Below are positions 7,661-13,858 of a DNA stretch of 13,934 nucleotides, in pieces. This DNA comes from Pseudomonadota bacterium. Its GTDB lineage: Bacteria; Pseudomonadota; Gammaproteobacteria; Pseudomonadales; UBA5518. Positions within the stretch are counted from its first letter, which is position 1. The number at the start of each line of letters is the position of its first letter. The position numbers and the translations under genes were made by a program. The notes below the pieces were generated by a model, which saw only the letters and a program-made list of their open reading frames with translations, was not told the DNA's origin and did not search any database. The DNA is taken from assembly GCA_963204845.1 (NCBI GenBank), contig CAUJIL010000088.1, forward strand, positions 1 through 13,934, read 5' to 3'.

Positions 7661-8356
7661 ATGAACGCCCACCGCAACGCCGCATCGCTTCCCCGCTCGC
7701 TCCAGCGCACGCTGGCGGCACTGCTGGCCGTGCTGCTGCCGCTGCAGGTCGCGGCGACCGACGCCGCCGGCAAGCCCAACAGCTTCGGCAACGTCGCCGA
7801 CGAGGTGCCGCGCTACCGCGTCTACACCTACCGCCAGCAGGACGGCGTGGTGGCGTTCACCGACAAGGTGCCCGCGCGCCAGCGTTCGTTCAGCGTGATG
7901 GAGTTCTCCTGCTACGCCTGCGACCCGAACTCGAAGGTGAACTGGCGCGCAACACGGCTGTTCACCAACGAATACTCACCGCAGATCGCCGCCGCCGCGC
8001 ACCGCCACGGTGTGGACCCGGCGCTGATCCGCGCGTTGATCCACGCCGAGTCGGGTTTCAACCCGAGCGCGGTCTCGCGCAAGGGCGCGATCGGGCTGAT
8101 GCAACTGATGCCCGGCACCGCGAGCGACATGGGTGTGGCCGATCCGTTCGCGGCGCAGCAGAACATCGAGGGCGGGGTGAAGTACCTGGCGATGCTGCTC
8201 GGGCAGTACCGCGGCGACGTGACGCTGGCGACCGCCGCTTACAACGCCGGCCCCGGCGCGGTCGCGAAGTACGGCGGCGTGCCGCCGTTCGCCGAGACCC
8301 GCACCTATGTGCAGCGCGTCAAACTGCTGCACGAGCGCTACCGCGATCGCGCCTGA
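7661..8356 (+). CDS. Exported lytic transglycosylase (SLT domain) with DUF4124-like N-terminus
   Basis: This 231-residue protein cleaves peptidoglycan glycan strands with 1,6-anhydro product formation in the periplasm. Residues 1-32 form a signal peptide with arginines and then the hydrophobic run LAALLAVLLPLQVAA. Residues 54-70 (VYTYRQQDGVVAFTDKV) resemble the DUF4124 small beta module often found in exported gammaproteobacterial proteins. The SLT domain spans about 105-225, with catalytic E130 in HAESGFNP, GLMQLMPGTA (145-154) and AYNAGPGAV (193-201). Two cysteines in CYAC (84, 87) precede it and could form a disulfide. No lipobox is seen. No strong ribosome site precedes the ATG. The gene is followed by a repeat element and a convergent gene. 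It looks unrelated to the CoA operon upstream. Confidence 0.92.
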   Translation: MNAHRNAASLPRSLQRTLAALLAVLLPLQVAATDAAGKPNSFGNVADEVPRYRVYTYRQQDGVVAFTDKVPARQRSFSVMEFSCYACDPNSKVNWRATRLFTNEYSPQIAAAAHRHGVDPALIRALIHAESGFNPSAVSRKGAIGLMQLMPGTASDMGVADPFAAQQNIEGGVKYLAMLLGQYRGDVTLATAAYNAGPGAVAKYGGVPPFAETRTYVQRVKLLHERYRDRA

Positions 8357-8384
8357 GGTTCCATACCACCCCCGTACATGTTCC

Positions 8385-8434
8385 CGTAGGTCGGGGCCGT
8401 GCCCGGACATGTTCGGCCGCAGGCCGAACCTACG
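8385..8434. repeat. Second copy of the palindromic repeat, between convergent genes
   Basis: This compact unit is bounded by CGTAGGT (8385-8391) and the inverted ACCTACG (8428-8434). Inside are two hairpins: TCGGGGC/GCCCGGA at 8391-8407 (one mismatch, 3-nt loop) and the perfect TTCGGCC/GGCCGAA at 8412-8428. The order and sequence match the cluster at 2894-2994. It lies 28 nt past the transglycosylase stop, and its right end provides the TAG stop of the FAD oxidoreductase gene. Confidence 0.85.
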
Positions 8435-9911
8435 GAACGCGGGCCGCGCGGTGCTCCCGTTCCACCAGCCGCGCCACCTCGATGGCCGACAGCGCCGCCT
8501 GGTGCGTGCCCATACCGGCCGCCCCGGCATCGGCCCCCACGTAGTAGAGCCCGCCGATCGGGGCCTGCACGCCGGGTTTGTGGCGCCCGCACTGCCCCAC
8601 GATCTGCCCCAGGCCGACACACTCGCCGCCCTGTCCCGGCAGCACGCTGTCGCGCGTGAATTCGCTGATCTCGCGCGGTCCGGCGTATTCGCGATGCGCG
8701 GTCGCCGCCCATACCTGCGGGTAATAGCGCTGCATCTGTTCATCCATGCGCCCCCACAGGGCCTCGATCTCGTTGGCCTCCGGATCGCCCGAACAGACGG
8801 TGCCGGCCACCAGCACCTGCTTGCCGGCGGGCGCGGCATCGGGATCGAAATACGCGTGGTTGACCATGAACAACGAGACTTCGTCGGGAATACGGCCCGC
8901 CTTGACCTGCTCGAAGCGTTCGGTGTTCCACCACGACTCGTCGCTGTACCAGGTGTAGATGCCGACGTCGAGCACCGGCCGCTCGAGGAAATAACGCACG
9001 CTGGTGAAACCCCAGCCGGGCACCAGCGAGCGCACACGTTCCACGTAACGACGATCGAAATTCCCCTCGCCCACCAGTTTCAGCACCGTCGGCTGCAGTC
9101 CCGCGCTGCTCACCACGATCGGCGCCCGGAAGGTTCCCTGAGGCGTCACGACGCCGCGCACCGCGCCGTTCTCGACCAGGATCCGCTCGACCCGGTGCCG
9201 GCGCCGGATGGTGCCGCCGTTGCGTTCGAACTCGCGCATCATCACGCGGGTCAGGAAACCGAAGCCGCCCTTGTACTGGCCACCGCCGCCCTGCAGGAAG
9301 ATCTGCCGCAGGATGCGGATCTGCTCGGACGCCGCGACCAGGTCGATCGGCTCCGCCAGCGAGGCGTTGGCGTGGAATGCCATGTAGCTGTAGAGCTCGT
9401 ATGGCACCTCGAAGCGGGCGAGGTAATCGTGCATGCTGAGGTCGTCGAGTTCGTCGAGCGCCTCGTCGGGCAAAGTGACCAGGTGGGCCATGAACTCGAC
9501 GGTCTGCTGGCGCGCGCGCTCGTCGATGTCCCACAGCGCGAAGAACGGCCCCGGATCGGCCATCGCCTGGCGCTGGTTCGCCGCGCGCGGCTCGCGCCGG
9601 TCGCGCCGGCGGTAGGTGATGTGCGCGAAATCGCGCGGGTCGTCGGGCTCCACCGGGCGCACGAACTCATCCGCCACCCCGAGTTCGGCGAACACGGTCT
9701 CGAAGGCCGAGCCGCGCATCGGCACCTGTCCGTGCGGGAAGATGTCGTAGGCCCAGCCGTCGCGTTCGACGCTGTACATCTTGCCGCCCAGCACGTCGTT
9801 CTTCTCCAGCAGCAGCGTGCGGATGCCGCGTTTCTGCAGCAGCGTGGCACAGGCGCCGCCGCCGGGTCCGCTGCCAATCACGATGACGTCGTAACTTTCG
9901 CCTGTGCTCAT
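8430..9911 (-). CDS. CrtI/phytoene-dehydrogenase-like FAD-dependent oxidoreductase
   Basis: This 493-residue flavoprotein has the amine-oxidase/phytoene-desaturase architecture. The N-terminal FAD dinucleotide motif VIVIGSGPGGG is at 9-19, with a downstream LLLEKNDVLGGK. The C-terminal FAD motif spans about 453-483 and includes YYVGADAGAAGMGTHQAA. Such enzymes desaturate, isomerise or saturate hydrophobic polyenes or retinoid-like substrates; the motifs alone do not fix the reaction. There is no signal peptide. The ATG at 9909-9911 follows GGAGG with a 6-nt gap. No carotenoid genes flank it, so carotenoid synthesis is not supported, and a role in hydrophobic-compound turnover is only suggested by the neighbourhood. 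The TAG stop is contributed by the repeat at 8385-8434. Confidence 0.88.
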   Translation of the reverse strand: MSTGESYDVIVIGSGPGGGACATLLQKRGIRTLLLEKNDVLGGKMYSVERDGWAYDIFPHGQVPMRGSAFETVFAELGVADEFVRPVEPDDPRDFAHITYRRRDRREPRAANQRQAMADPGPFFALWDIDERARQQTVEFMAHLVTLPDEALDELDDLSMHDYLARFEVPYELYSYMAFHANASLAEPIDLVAASEQIRILRQIFLQGGGGQYKGGFGFLTRVMMREFERNGGTIRRRHRVERILVENGAVRGVVTPQGTFRAPIVVSSAGLQPTVLKLVGEGNFDRRYVERVRSLVPGWGFTSVRYFLERPVLDVGIYTWYSDESWWNTERFEQVKAGRIPDEVSLFMVNHAYFDPDAAPAGKQVLVAGTVCSGDPEANEIEALWGRMDEQMQRYYPQVWAATAHREYAGPREISEFTRDSVLPGQGGECVGLGQIVGQCGRHKPGVQAPIGGLYYVGADAGAAGMGTHQAALSAIEVARLVEREHRAARVP

Positions 9912-9936
9912 GGGGCGCCTCCGGCTGCAGGGAACG

Positions 9937-9984
9937 GGCGGAATATCCGCCGCATAGCAAGCGCCGCTATCGGCTAAGAGTCAA
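9937..9984 (-). promoter_or_regulatory. Candidate promoter and operator-like palindrome of the FAD oxidoreductase gene
   Basis: Read on the minus strand, TTGACT (9979-9984) matches five of six -35 bases. TGCTAT (9954-9959) is a weak -10 at a rather long 19-nt spacing. Immediately downstream lies the perfect inverted repeat GGCGGA-ATA-TCCGCC (9937-9951), which would cover the transcription start and end 26 nt before the ATG. It could be an operator or a 5'-UTR hairpin. Sequence pattern only. Confidence 0.35.
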
Positions 9985-10033
9985 TAGTTTTCCGCAGGAG
10001 AACGCCCCGGAACGGGCACGAGGGGTGCGGGGT

Positions 10034-10903
10034 CTACCAGCGCAGTTCGATCGAAACGCCGTAGACGGTGGTCGTGGCGGTGGACACGTCGGCGCCGCCC
10101 GCCACCGGCATCACCAGCGGCTGCTCGCGCACGAACGGCAGCGCCTGCAGTTCGCCGCCGCGGCACAGCATGCGGTCGACCAGGCGGCTTGCCGCGCCCA
10201 GCGGATCGGTGGCACCGAGCACGGCCCGGTCGCGGAAACGCCGCTCGCCAGTGCGCTCGATGCGCGCCTCGGTCTGCGCCCGCCAGTCCATGAACTGCCG
10301 ACCCAGCCAGGTGCCGACGATCGGCGTGACGAAGAAATCCTGGATCGACACCGGCTCGAACAGCGCCTCGGCGCCGAACTCGTACATCGTCGACAGCATG
10401 AACGAGTACCAGAAGGACTGACGGTCGTCGTAGCCGCGCTCGCGCGCCCGCACGTAGTACGCCGCACCCCAGTACGGGTGCGTCACGTAGTTGATGACAT
10501 GATCGTCCTCGTCCCACTTCGGACTGGTGACGTTGTCCCACCACTTGCCGAAGCGGTGCTGCTCCTTCTGCTCCTCGCTCCAGCCGCTCATGCCCTCGGG
10601 TGCGACGAACAGCACGCCGATCACCGCGAACTGCATGCCGAGGAAGTAGTTGGTGTCGCGACGCAGGCCGCGCTCGTCGGCCTTGGCGTCGCGCGCGGGC
10701 AGATAATCCGAGCCGGTGGCGAACACCCCGTCCCCGCGCGCGGCCAGGCAGTCCTCGACGGCGCCGTTCCACCAGCGGCAACTGCCGATGTCGGCGCTGT
10801 GATAGCTGAAGCGTTGGTCGTCATCCGCAACCGCCGCGGTGGCCGCGAGCAGGCCGGCCGCGAGCAGCGCCCGCGCACGTTCGGCGAATCGCCTGGAACT
10901 CAT
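10034..10903 (-). CDS. DUF3943-like predicted outer-membrane protein
   Basis: This is a 289-residue exported protein of unknown function. Residues 1-26 are a signal peptide (arginine-rich start, then LLAAGLLAATAAVA, cleavage likely before DDD). The central part carries the pattern I associate with DUF3943: NYVTHPYWGAAYY (138-150), then an RERG segment, YEFGAEALFEP (174-184) and SIQDFFVTPIVG (186-197). The chain ends in YGVSIELRW with a terminal aromatic residue, as in outer-membrane beta-barrels assembled by BAM. Three cysteines (42, 52, 247) remain after cleavage. The ATG at 10901-10903 is chosen because the signal peptide follows it directly. An in-frame ATG 11 codons upstream exists, and neither has a good ribosome site. 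A terminator separates it from the sod gene upstream, so it is probably transcribed alone. Confidence 0.75.
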   Translation of the reverse strand: MSSRRFAERARALLAAGLLAATAAVADDDQRFSYHSADIGSCRWWNGAVEDCLAARGDGVFATGSDYLPARDAKADERGLRRDTNYFLGMQFAVIGVLFVAPEGMSGWSEEQKEQHRFGKWWDNVTSPKWDEDDHVINYVTHPYWGAAYYVRARERGYDDRQSFWYSFMLSTMYEFGAEALFEPVSIQDFFVTPIVGTWLGRQFMDWRAQTEARIERTGERRFRDRAVLGATDPLGAASRLVDRMLCRGGELQALPFVREQPLVMPVAGGADVSTATTTVYGVSIELRW

Positions 10904-10988
10904 TGCTTTTATGCCCGTGGTCGGCCGACGGCGCATTATGCCGAACGCCGAACGCCGCCTCATGCGGTTTGACCGGGCAAAAGTGGCG

Positions 10989-11020
10989 AAAAACGCGGGC
11001 GCCCCGCTGAGGACGCCCGC
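10989..11020 (-). terminator. Intrinsic terminator of the superoxide dismutase gene
   Basis: On the minus strand the 7-bp arms GCGGGCG (11014-11020) and CGCCCGC (10995-11001), with a 12-nt loop, are followed after one base by TTTTT (10993-10989). It begins 18 nt beyond the sod stop codon. The G+C-rich stem and T-run are the classical Rho-independent signal. Confidence 0.75.
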
Positions 11021-11037
11021 AGCGGAGCGCGATGTCC

Positions 11038-11622
11038 TCAGCCGTAGTTGGCTTCGACGAAGCTCCAGTTCACGAGGTGCTCGAGGAAGGTCTCGACGAA
11101 CTTGGGACGCAGGTTGCGGTAGTCGATGTAGTACGCGTGTTCCCACACGTCGACGCAGAGCAGCGCCTTGTCGGCCGTGGTCAGCGGCGTGCCGGCGGCA
11201 CCCATGTTCACGATGTCCACGCTGCCGTCGGGCTTGCGCACCAGCCAGGTCCAACCCGAACCGAAATTGCCGACCGCGCTGGCCTGGAACGCCTTCCTGA
11301 ACTCCTCCAGGCCGCCCCACTTGCGGTTGATCGCATCGGCCAGCGCCCCTGTGGGCGCGCCGCCGCCGGCGGGCTTCATGCAGTTCCAGAAAAAGGTGTG
11401 GTTCCACACCTGCGCGGCATTGTTGTAGACGCCGCCGGCCGGCGCGCTCTTCACGATGTCCTCGAGCGTACGGTTCTCGAACTCGGTGCCCTTGATCAGG
11501 TTGTTCAGGTTCGTGACGTAGGCCTGGTGGTGCTTCGCGTAGTGGTAATCGAAGGTCTCGGCCGACATGTGCGGCGCGAGCGCATCACGTGCGTACGGCA
11601 GCGGCGGCAACTGGTGTTCCAT
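11038..11622 (-). CDS. sodB: Superoxide dismutase, Fe-type
   Basis: This 194-residue enzyme dismutes superoxide to oxygen and hydrogen peroxide and is normally a cytoplasmic dimer. All four metal ligands are visible: H27 (DYHYAKHH), H75 (AAQVWNHTFFW), D158 and H162 (DVWEHAYYIDY). Q71 in the AAQVWNH segment and GTPLTT (144-149) are the pattern of iron rather than manganese enzymes. Length is that of bacterial FeSOD, and no signal peptide is present. The ATG at 11620-11622 follows a strong GAGGAGA ribosome site, so the longer open frame upstream is not used. It is followed by a clear terminator and has its own promoter candidate, so it is likely a single-gene unit. Confidence 0.97.
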   Translation of the reverse strand: MEHQLPPLPYARDALAPHMSAETFDYHYAKHHQAYVTNLNNLIKGTEFENRTLEDIVKSAPAGGVYNNAAQVWNHTFFWNCMKPAGGGAPTGALADAINRKWGGLEEFRKAFQASAVGNFGSGWTWLVRKPDGSVDIVNMGAAGTPLTTADKALLCVDVWEHAYYIDYRNLRPKFVETFLEHLVNWSFVEANYG

Positions 11623-11683
11623 GGCGTTCTCCTCGTCTCCTTGCAGGGTGAATCGGCGCGACACTCGCGTCATCGACCGGGGG

Positions 11684-11712
11684 AGTCTAGGCGCATCGGC
11701 GTCGCGGGGCAA
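11684..11712 (-). promoter_or_regulatory. Candidate sodB promoter
   Basis: On the minus strand TTGCCC (11707-11712) and TAGACT (11684-11689) match four of six consensus bases each and are spaced by exactly 17 nt. Transcription starting near 11677 would give a leader of about 55 nt ending in the strong ribosome site. Confidence 0.4.
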
Positions 11713-11757
11713 TAGTTGACGTATTTCGTGGGGTATTGCGGACTTCCGCGGCAGCGT

Positions 11758-12768
11758 TCACAGCATACCCCGCCAACCCAGGTGCAGCCCGAAATCCGGC
11801 GTGGTGTCGCTGCGCAGGTTCTCGGTAACCGCGATGTCGAAGGCACCCGCCGACCCGGCATCGATGCCCACACCGAGTGCGAGCTGCACGCCGCTCGAAC
11901 CGAGCGGCCACAACGGGCTGTCGTAGAAGGGTCCGTGCGCATCGAGCTGCAGCTTGGCACTGAGGCCACGCGCGAGCGGGTGCGCCACACCGGCGCTGGC
12001 GATCGCCACGAACGCGCGCCGCTGCGCGGGAAGCACATCGCCGGCGCCGCTGTGTATGCCGCCCAGCATCCAGCTGAGCGTGGTGTTCCAGCGCGCGAGC
12101 GTCGCCCGGTCGGTCGCCATCAACTGCAAGGCGACGTCGGTGGCGCCACTGCCGCGCAGCGCGGACTCCGAACCGGTCGGCAATTCAGCGCTGGCGCGCA
12201 CCGACAGGCTGCGCGCGGCCGGGCCGCCGGCGCGCAGGCGCCACTCGACACCCAGCCGCAGGTCCCCCACCCCCTGCCCGCTCTCGGTGAGCGCCAACCG
12301 CTCGCCGTCGGACGCCACATGACGGAACACCAGACGGTTGCGCGCAAAGGCCGAGCGGCGGTCGTTGCTGAGGCCGAAGGCGTCGTGCCAGCCTTCGATC
12401 GGCGCGTCCAGCCCGCCGCCGCTGTGCGCAATCAGCGGCAGGTCCAGCGTGAGCGCCACACGCTCGCCCAGGCCACGGCTCAGGCCCAGGTTCAGACGCC
12501 AGCTTTCGCCGTCGAGCACGATACGCTCGCCATTCGCGGCCTCGTCTTCCACCGAATGGCTGGCCACGTCGAGCGCGGCACGCCAGCGCCAGTCTCCGGG
12601 CGCTGGCAGCGCCGGCTCGGCCGGCGAAGGCAGGCCGCGCAGTTGCAGCAACGGGTTCTGGTCGGTGGTCGCGAACAGCGCGTCCGGGCTCGCGCGCGCG
12701 GCCATGGCGGGCAGCAGCGCCGCGAGCAGCGCCTGCGTGCAGCGGGTGAAAAACGGAGCGTGTCGCAT
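11758..12768 (-). CDS. DUF3187-like predicted outer-membrane protein
   Basis: This is a 336-residue exported protein of unknown function. Residues 1-26 look like a signal peptide (ALLAALLPAMAARA, cleavage before SPDA). The mature N-terminus has QNPLLQLRGLP (37-47), and IEGWHDAFGLSNDRR (124-138) matches the hallmark I recall for DUF3187. The rest alternates hydrophobic and polar residues in long strands such as RVALTLDLPLIA and SLSVRASAELPTGS, consistent with a beta-barrel, although it ends in ML rather than an aromatic residue. No ribosome site precedes the ATG at 12766-12768. TATGCT, -10-like, ends only 6 nt before it, so a leaderless message is possible. The hairpin array at 12880-12989 lies 110-220 nt upstream. 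Confidence 0.75.
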   Translation of the reverse strand: MRHAPFFTRCTQALLAALLPAMAARASPDALFATTDQNPLLQLRGLPSPAEPALPAPGDWRWRAALDVASHSVEDEAANGERIVLDGESWRLNLGLSRGLGERVALTLDLPLIAHSGGGLDAPIEGWHDAFGLSNDRRSAFARNRLVFRHVASDGERLALTESGQGVGDLRLGVEWRLRAGGPAARSLSVRASAELPTGSESALRGSGATDVALQLMATDRATLARWNTTLSWMLGGIHSGAGDVLPAQRRAFVAIASAGVAHPLARGLSAKLQLDAHGPFYDSPLWPLGSSGVQLALGVGIDAGSAGAFDIAVTENLRSDTTPDFGLHLGWRGML

Positions 12769-12843
12769 GGCGCAAGCATAACGCGGCCGGCTTGCGGGCG
12801 GCCAGCGCGAGCACGGAATACCCTTCCCGGTCTATCGAGGCCA

Positions 12844-13002
12844 TCGCAAAAAGCCCGCAAGGTGTGCGGCGGCGGTTTCGCACCGGTGGTGCGTACGCCG
12901 CACGGATGCGGCGTTCGAGCCTAAATGGATGTATTCACGGCGTCCCACGGGTGTGAAACCTCCGCCGCGCGCTGATGCCGTCGCGCGGCGAGGGCTTTGC
13001 GA
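12844..13002 (+). other. Structured non-coding element: array of GGATG-loop hairpins
   Basis: Five consecutive units of 20-23 nt (starts 12880, 12900, 12922, 12945, 12967) share a core at nearly the same offset: CACCGGTG, CACGGATG, AATGGATG, CACGGGTG, CGCTGATG. Most are small palindromes: GCACC-GGT-GGTGC (12880-12892), ACGCCGC/GCGGCGT closing hexaloop ACGGAT with a 7-bp stem after the loop-closing C-G (12895-12914), CAC-GGGT-GTG, and GCCGCGCG/CGCGCGGC (12964-12971, 12982-12989). Arms 12868-12888 and 12946-12966 pair at 18 of 21 positions, and 12844-12856 pairs with 12992-13002 apart from a 2-nt bulge. No credible ORF crosses it. It could be a structured RNA, a multi-copy repeat, or a leader of the DUF3187 gene on the other strand. 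Strand is assigned from the GGATG orientation only. Confidence 0.6.
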
Positions 13003-13008
13003 CCGCTT

Positions 13009-13338
13009 CTACGGCGCCACGCTGCGCGCGAGCAGGTCGTCGGTGACTTCCATCGTGAACACCGGCACCGTGCCGGCCGCGGAGTCCTCCAGCGCATCGA
13101 GGAAGCGCGCCCGCGTGGGCGGATCGTCGTAGGCCATCCGCGCCTCGATCGCGCGTTGCCAGGTCGCCTCGTCGGGCCATTCGGCGATCGCCACGAAGCG
13201 TCCGTCACGCTCCCGATGCAGCCGCGAACCGAGCCCGCCGTAGATGCGCACGATCGCGCGCGTGCCGGTGCGCCACGCCTCGCGGAATTGCTCTTCCCGG
13301 CCGGGCTTCACGCGCCAGCAATAGACCGCGACGAACAT
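13009..13338 (-). CDS. Small ABM-like (antibiotic biosynthesis monooxygenase fold) protein
   Basis: This is a 109-residue cytosolic protein that fits the dimeric alpha-beta barrel superfamily. It starts MFVAVYCWRVKPGREEQF, has a central RDGRFVAIAEWPDEATWQRA, and ends with a strand VPVFTMEVTDDL. Many proteins of this shape are stress or catabolic helpers, and some are cofactor-independent monooxygenases. No residue here proves enzyme activity. The ATG at 13336-13338 is preceded by GGAGG with a 5-6 nt gap. It lies downstream of the RHH gene in the same direction with a 127-nt gap, so cotranscription is possible but unproven. That gap contains no gene I can support. Confidence 0.7.
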   Translation of the reverse strand: MFVAVYCWRVKPGREEQFREAWRTGTRAIVRIYGGLGSRLHRERDGRFVAIAEWPDEATWQRAIEARMAYDDPPTRARFLDALEDSAAGTVPVFTMEVTDDLLARSVAP

Positions 13339-13465
13339 CCCGCCCTCCCGCCGGCAGCGGCTGCCGACTCAGAACACGAACGGCAGCGGATAGGCGCAAA
13401 CCAGCATCAGGGACATGACGCTGCCGTGACGAACCGCCGGTCTTCGAGGGGGCCGGTGACGGTCC

Positions 13466-13699
13466 TCAGGTATCGTCGCCACCGGCGGATTCGCGCACGA
13501 GATTCTGCGACAACGCGGATTCTACCGTGTCGCCCGGGCGCCACGGGTGCCCGAGCCGGCCCTCGATGTAGTCACGGATCAGGCGCCGCACCACCTGCGA
13601 GGGTGTCTGGTCCTCGCGTGCGCAGAGGTGTTCGAAGACGGCCTTCTTGCCCGGATCGATCAGGATCGTGAGACGTGCGGTGCGGCTTTCCAGTGCCAT
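13466..13699 (-). CDS. Ribbon-helix-helix (CopG/Arc-type) DNA-binding protein
   Basis: This 77-residue protein has a basic beta strand at the N-terminus (RTARLTILIDPGKKA, 6-20), helix A (VFEHLCARED), the turn TPSQVV and helix B (RRLIRDYIEGRLG). This order is the RHH fold, in which two strands of a dimer enter the major groove. The tail (51-77) is polar and probably disordered. The ATG at 13697-13699 is chosen because the fold begins there and a promoter lies just upstream. The in-frame extension upstream runs through that promoter and is low-complexity. No toxin partner follows, so an antitoxin role is not supported. Autoregulation through the divergent promoter is plausible. Confidence 0.8.
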   Translation of the reverse strand: MALESRTARLTILIDPGKKAVFEHLCAREDQTPSQVVRRLIRDYIEGRLGHPWRPGDTVESALSQNLVRESAGGDDT

Positions 13700-13720
13700 G
13701 GTTTCAGCACCAAATTCACA

Positions 13721-13761
13721 TTGACGGCGTACACAATGATAATTAGATTTGCATGTGTCAA
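13721..13761. promoter_or_regulatory. Overlapping divergent promoters with Fur-like box
   Basis: In this AT-rich island two face-to-face promoters share the same DNA. On the plus strand TTGACG (13721-13726), 17 nt, TAGATT (13744-13749). On the minus strand TTGACA, a perfect -35 (13756-13761), 17 nt, CATTGT (13733-13738). The shared part contains AATGATAATTAGATTTGCAT (13735-13754). Aligned over 13732-13750 it matches the classical 19-bp Fur box at 12 positions, including nine in a row. A metal-responsive repressor bound here would block both directions. Confidence 0.5.
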
Positions 13762-13804
13762 GACCCGGCACGCACCCGCACCGCGCGCCGGGCAGGAGCG
13801 GCCC

Positions 13805-13858
13805 ATGACGACCGGCATCACCGACCCGTCTCACGGCGCCGACGGCCAGCATGGCTGA
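13805..13858 (+). CDS. 17-codon leader ORF, possibly translated
   Basis: The small ORF MTTGITDPSHGADGQHG follows AGGAG (13794-13798) with a 6-nt gap, a better ribosome site than that of the next gene. Its stop overlaps the start of the downstream membrane-protein gene (ATGGCTGA), an arrangement typical of translational coupling. The peptide has two histidines and an aspartate near its end but resembles nothing I recognise. It may be a leader that sets translation of the next gene, or the first part of a gene whose reading frame was lost. Confidence 0.4.
   Translation: MTTGITDPSHGADGQHG

Noticed and set aside
8307..9977. Plus-strand open frame of 556 codons opposite the FAD oxidoreductase gene
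   Set aside because: Shadow of a well-supported flavoprotein gene. It crosses the repeat element and has no recognisable motif.
10904..10988. CATAAT as a -10 element for the DUF3943-like gene
   Set aside because: No acceptable -35 at 16-18 nt could be found, so I did not annotate a promoter.
9979..11717. Shared CAATAGTT octamer near 9982 and 11711 as a possible common operator
   Set aside because: Only eight bases are shared, in different promoter positions and with no dyad symmetry.
12844..13002. Integron attC site or retron-type msr/msd as an explanation of the structured element
   Set aside because: No RYYYAAC/GTTRRRY end motifs, no integrase and no reverse transcriptase are visible; the internal 22-nt periodicity also does not fit attC.
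13009..13014. CTACGG at the ABM-like gene stop as a further repeat-derived stop
   Set aside because: The flanking hairpins of the repeat are absent, so this is an ordinary CCG-TAG ending.
13369..13416. Small minus-strand ORF (MSLMLVCAYPLPFVF) between the RHH and ABM-like genes
   Set aside because: Only 15 codons, with no ribosome site and no conservation evidence available; hydrophobic micro-ORFs arise by chance.
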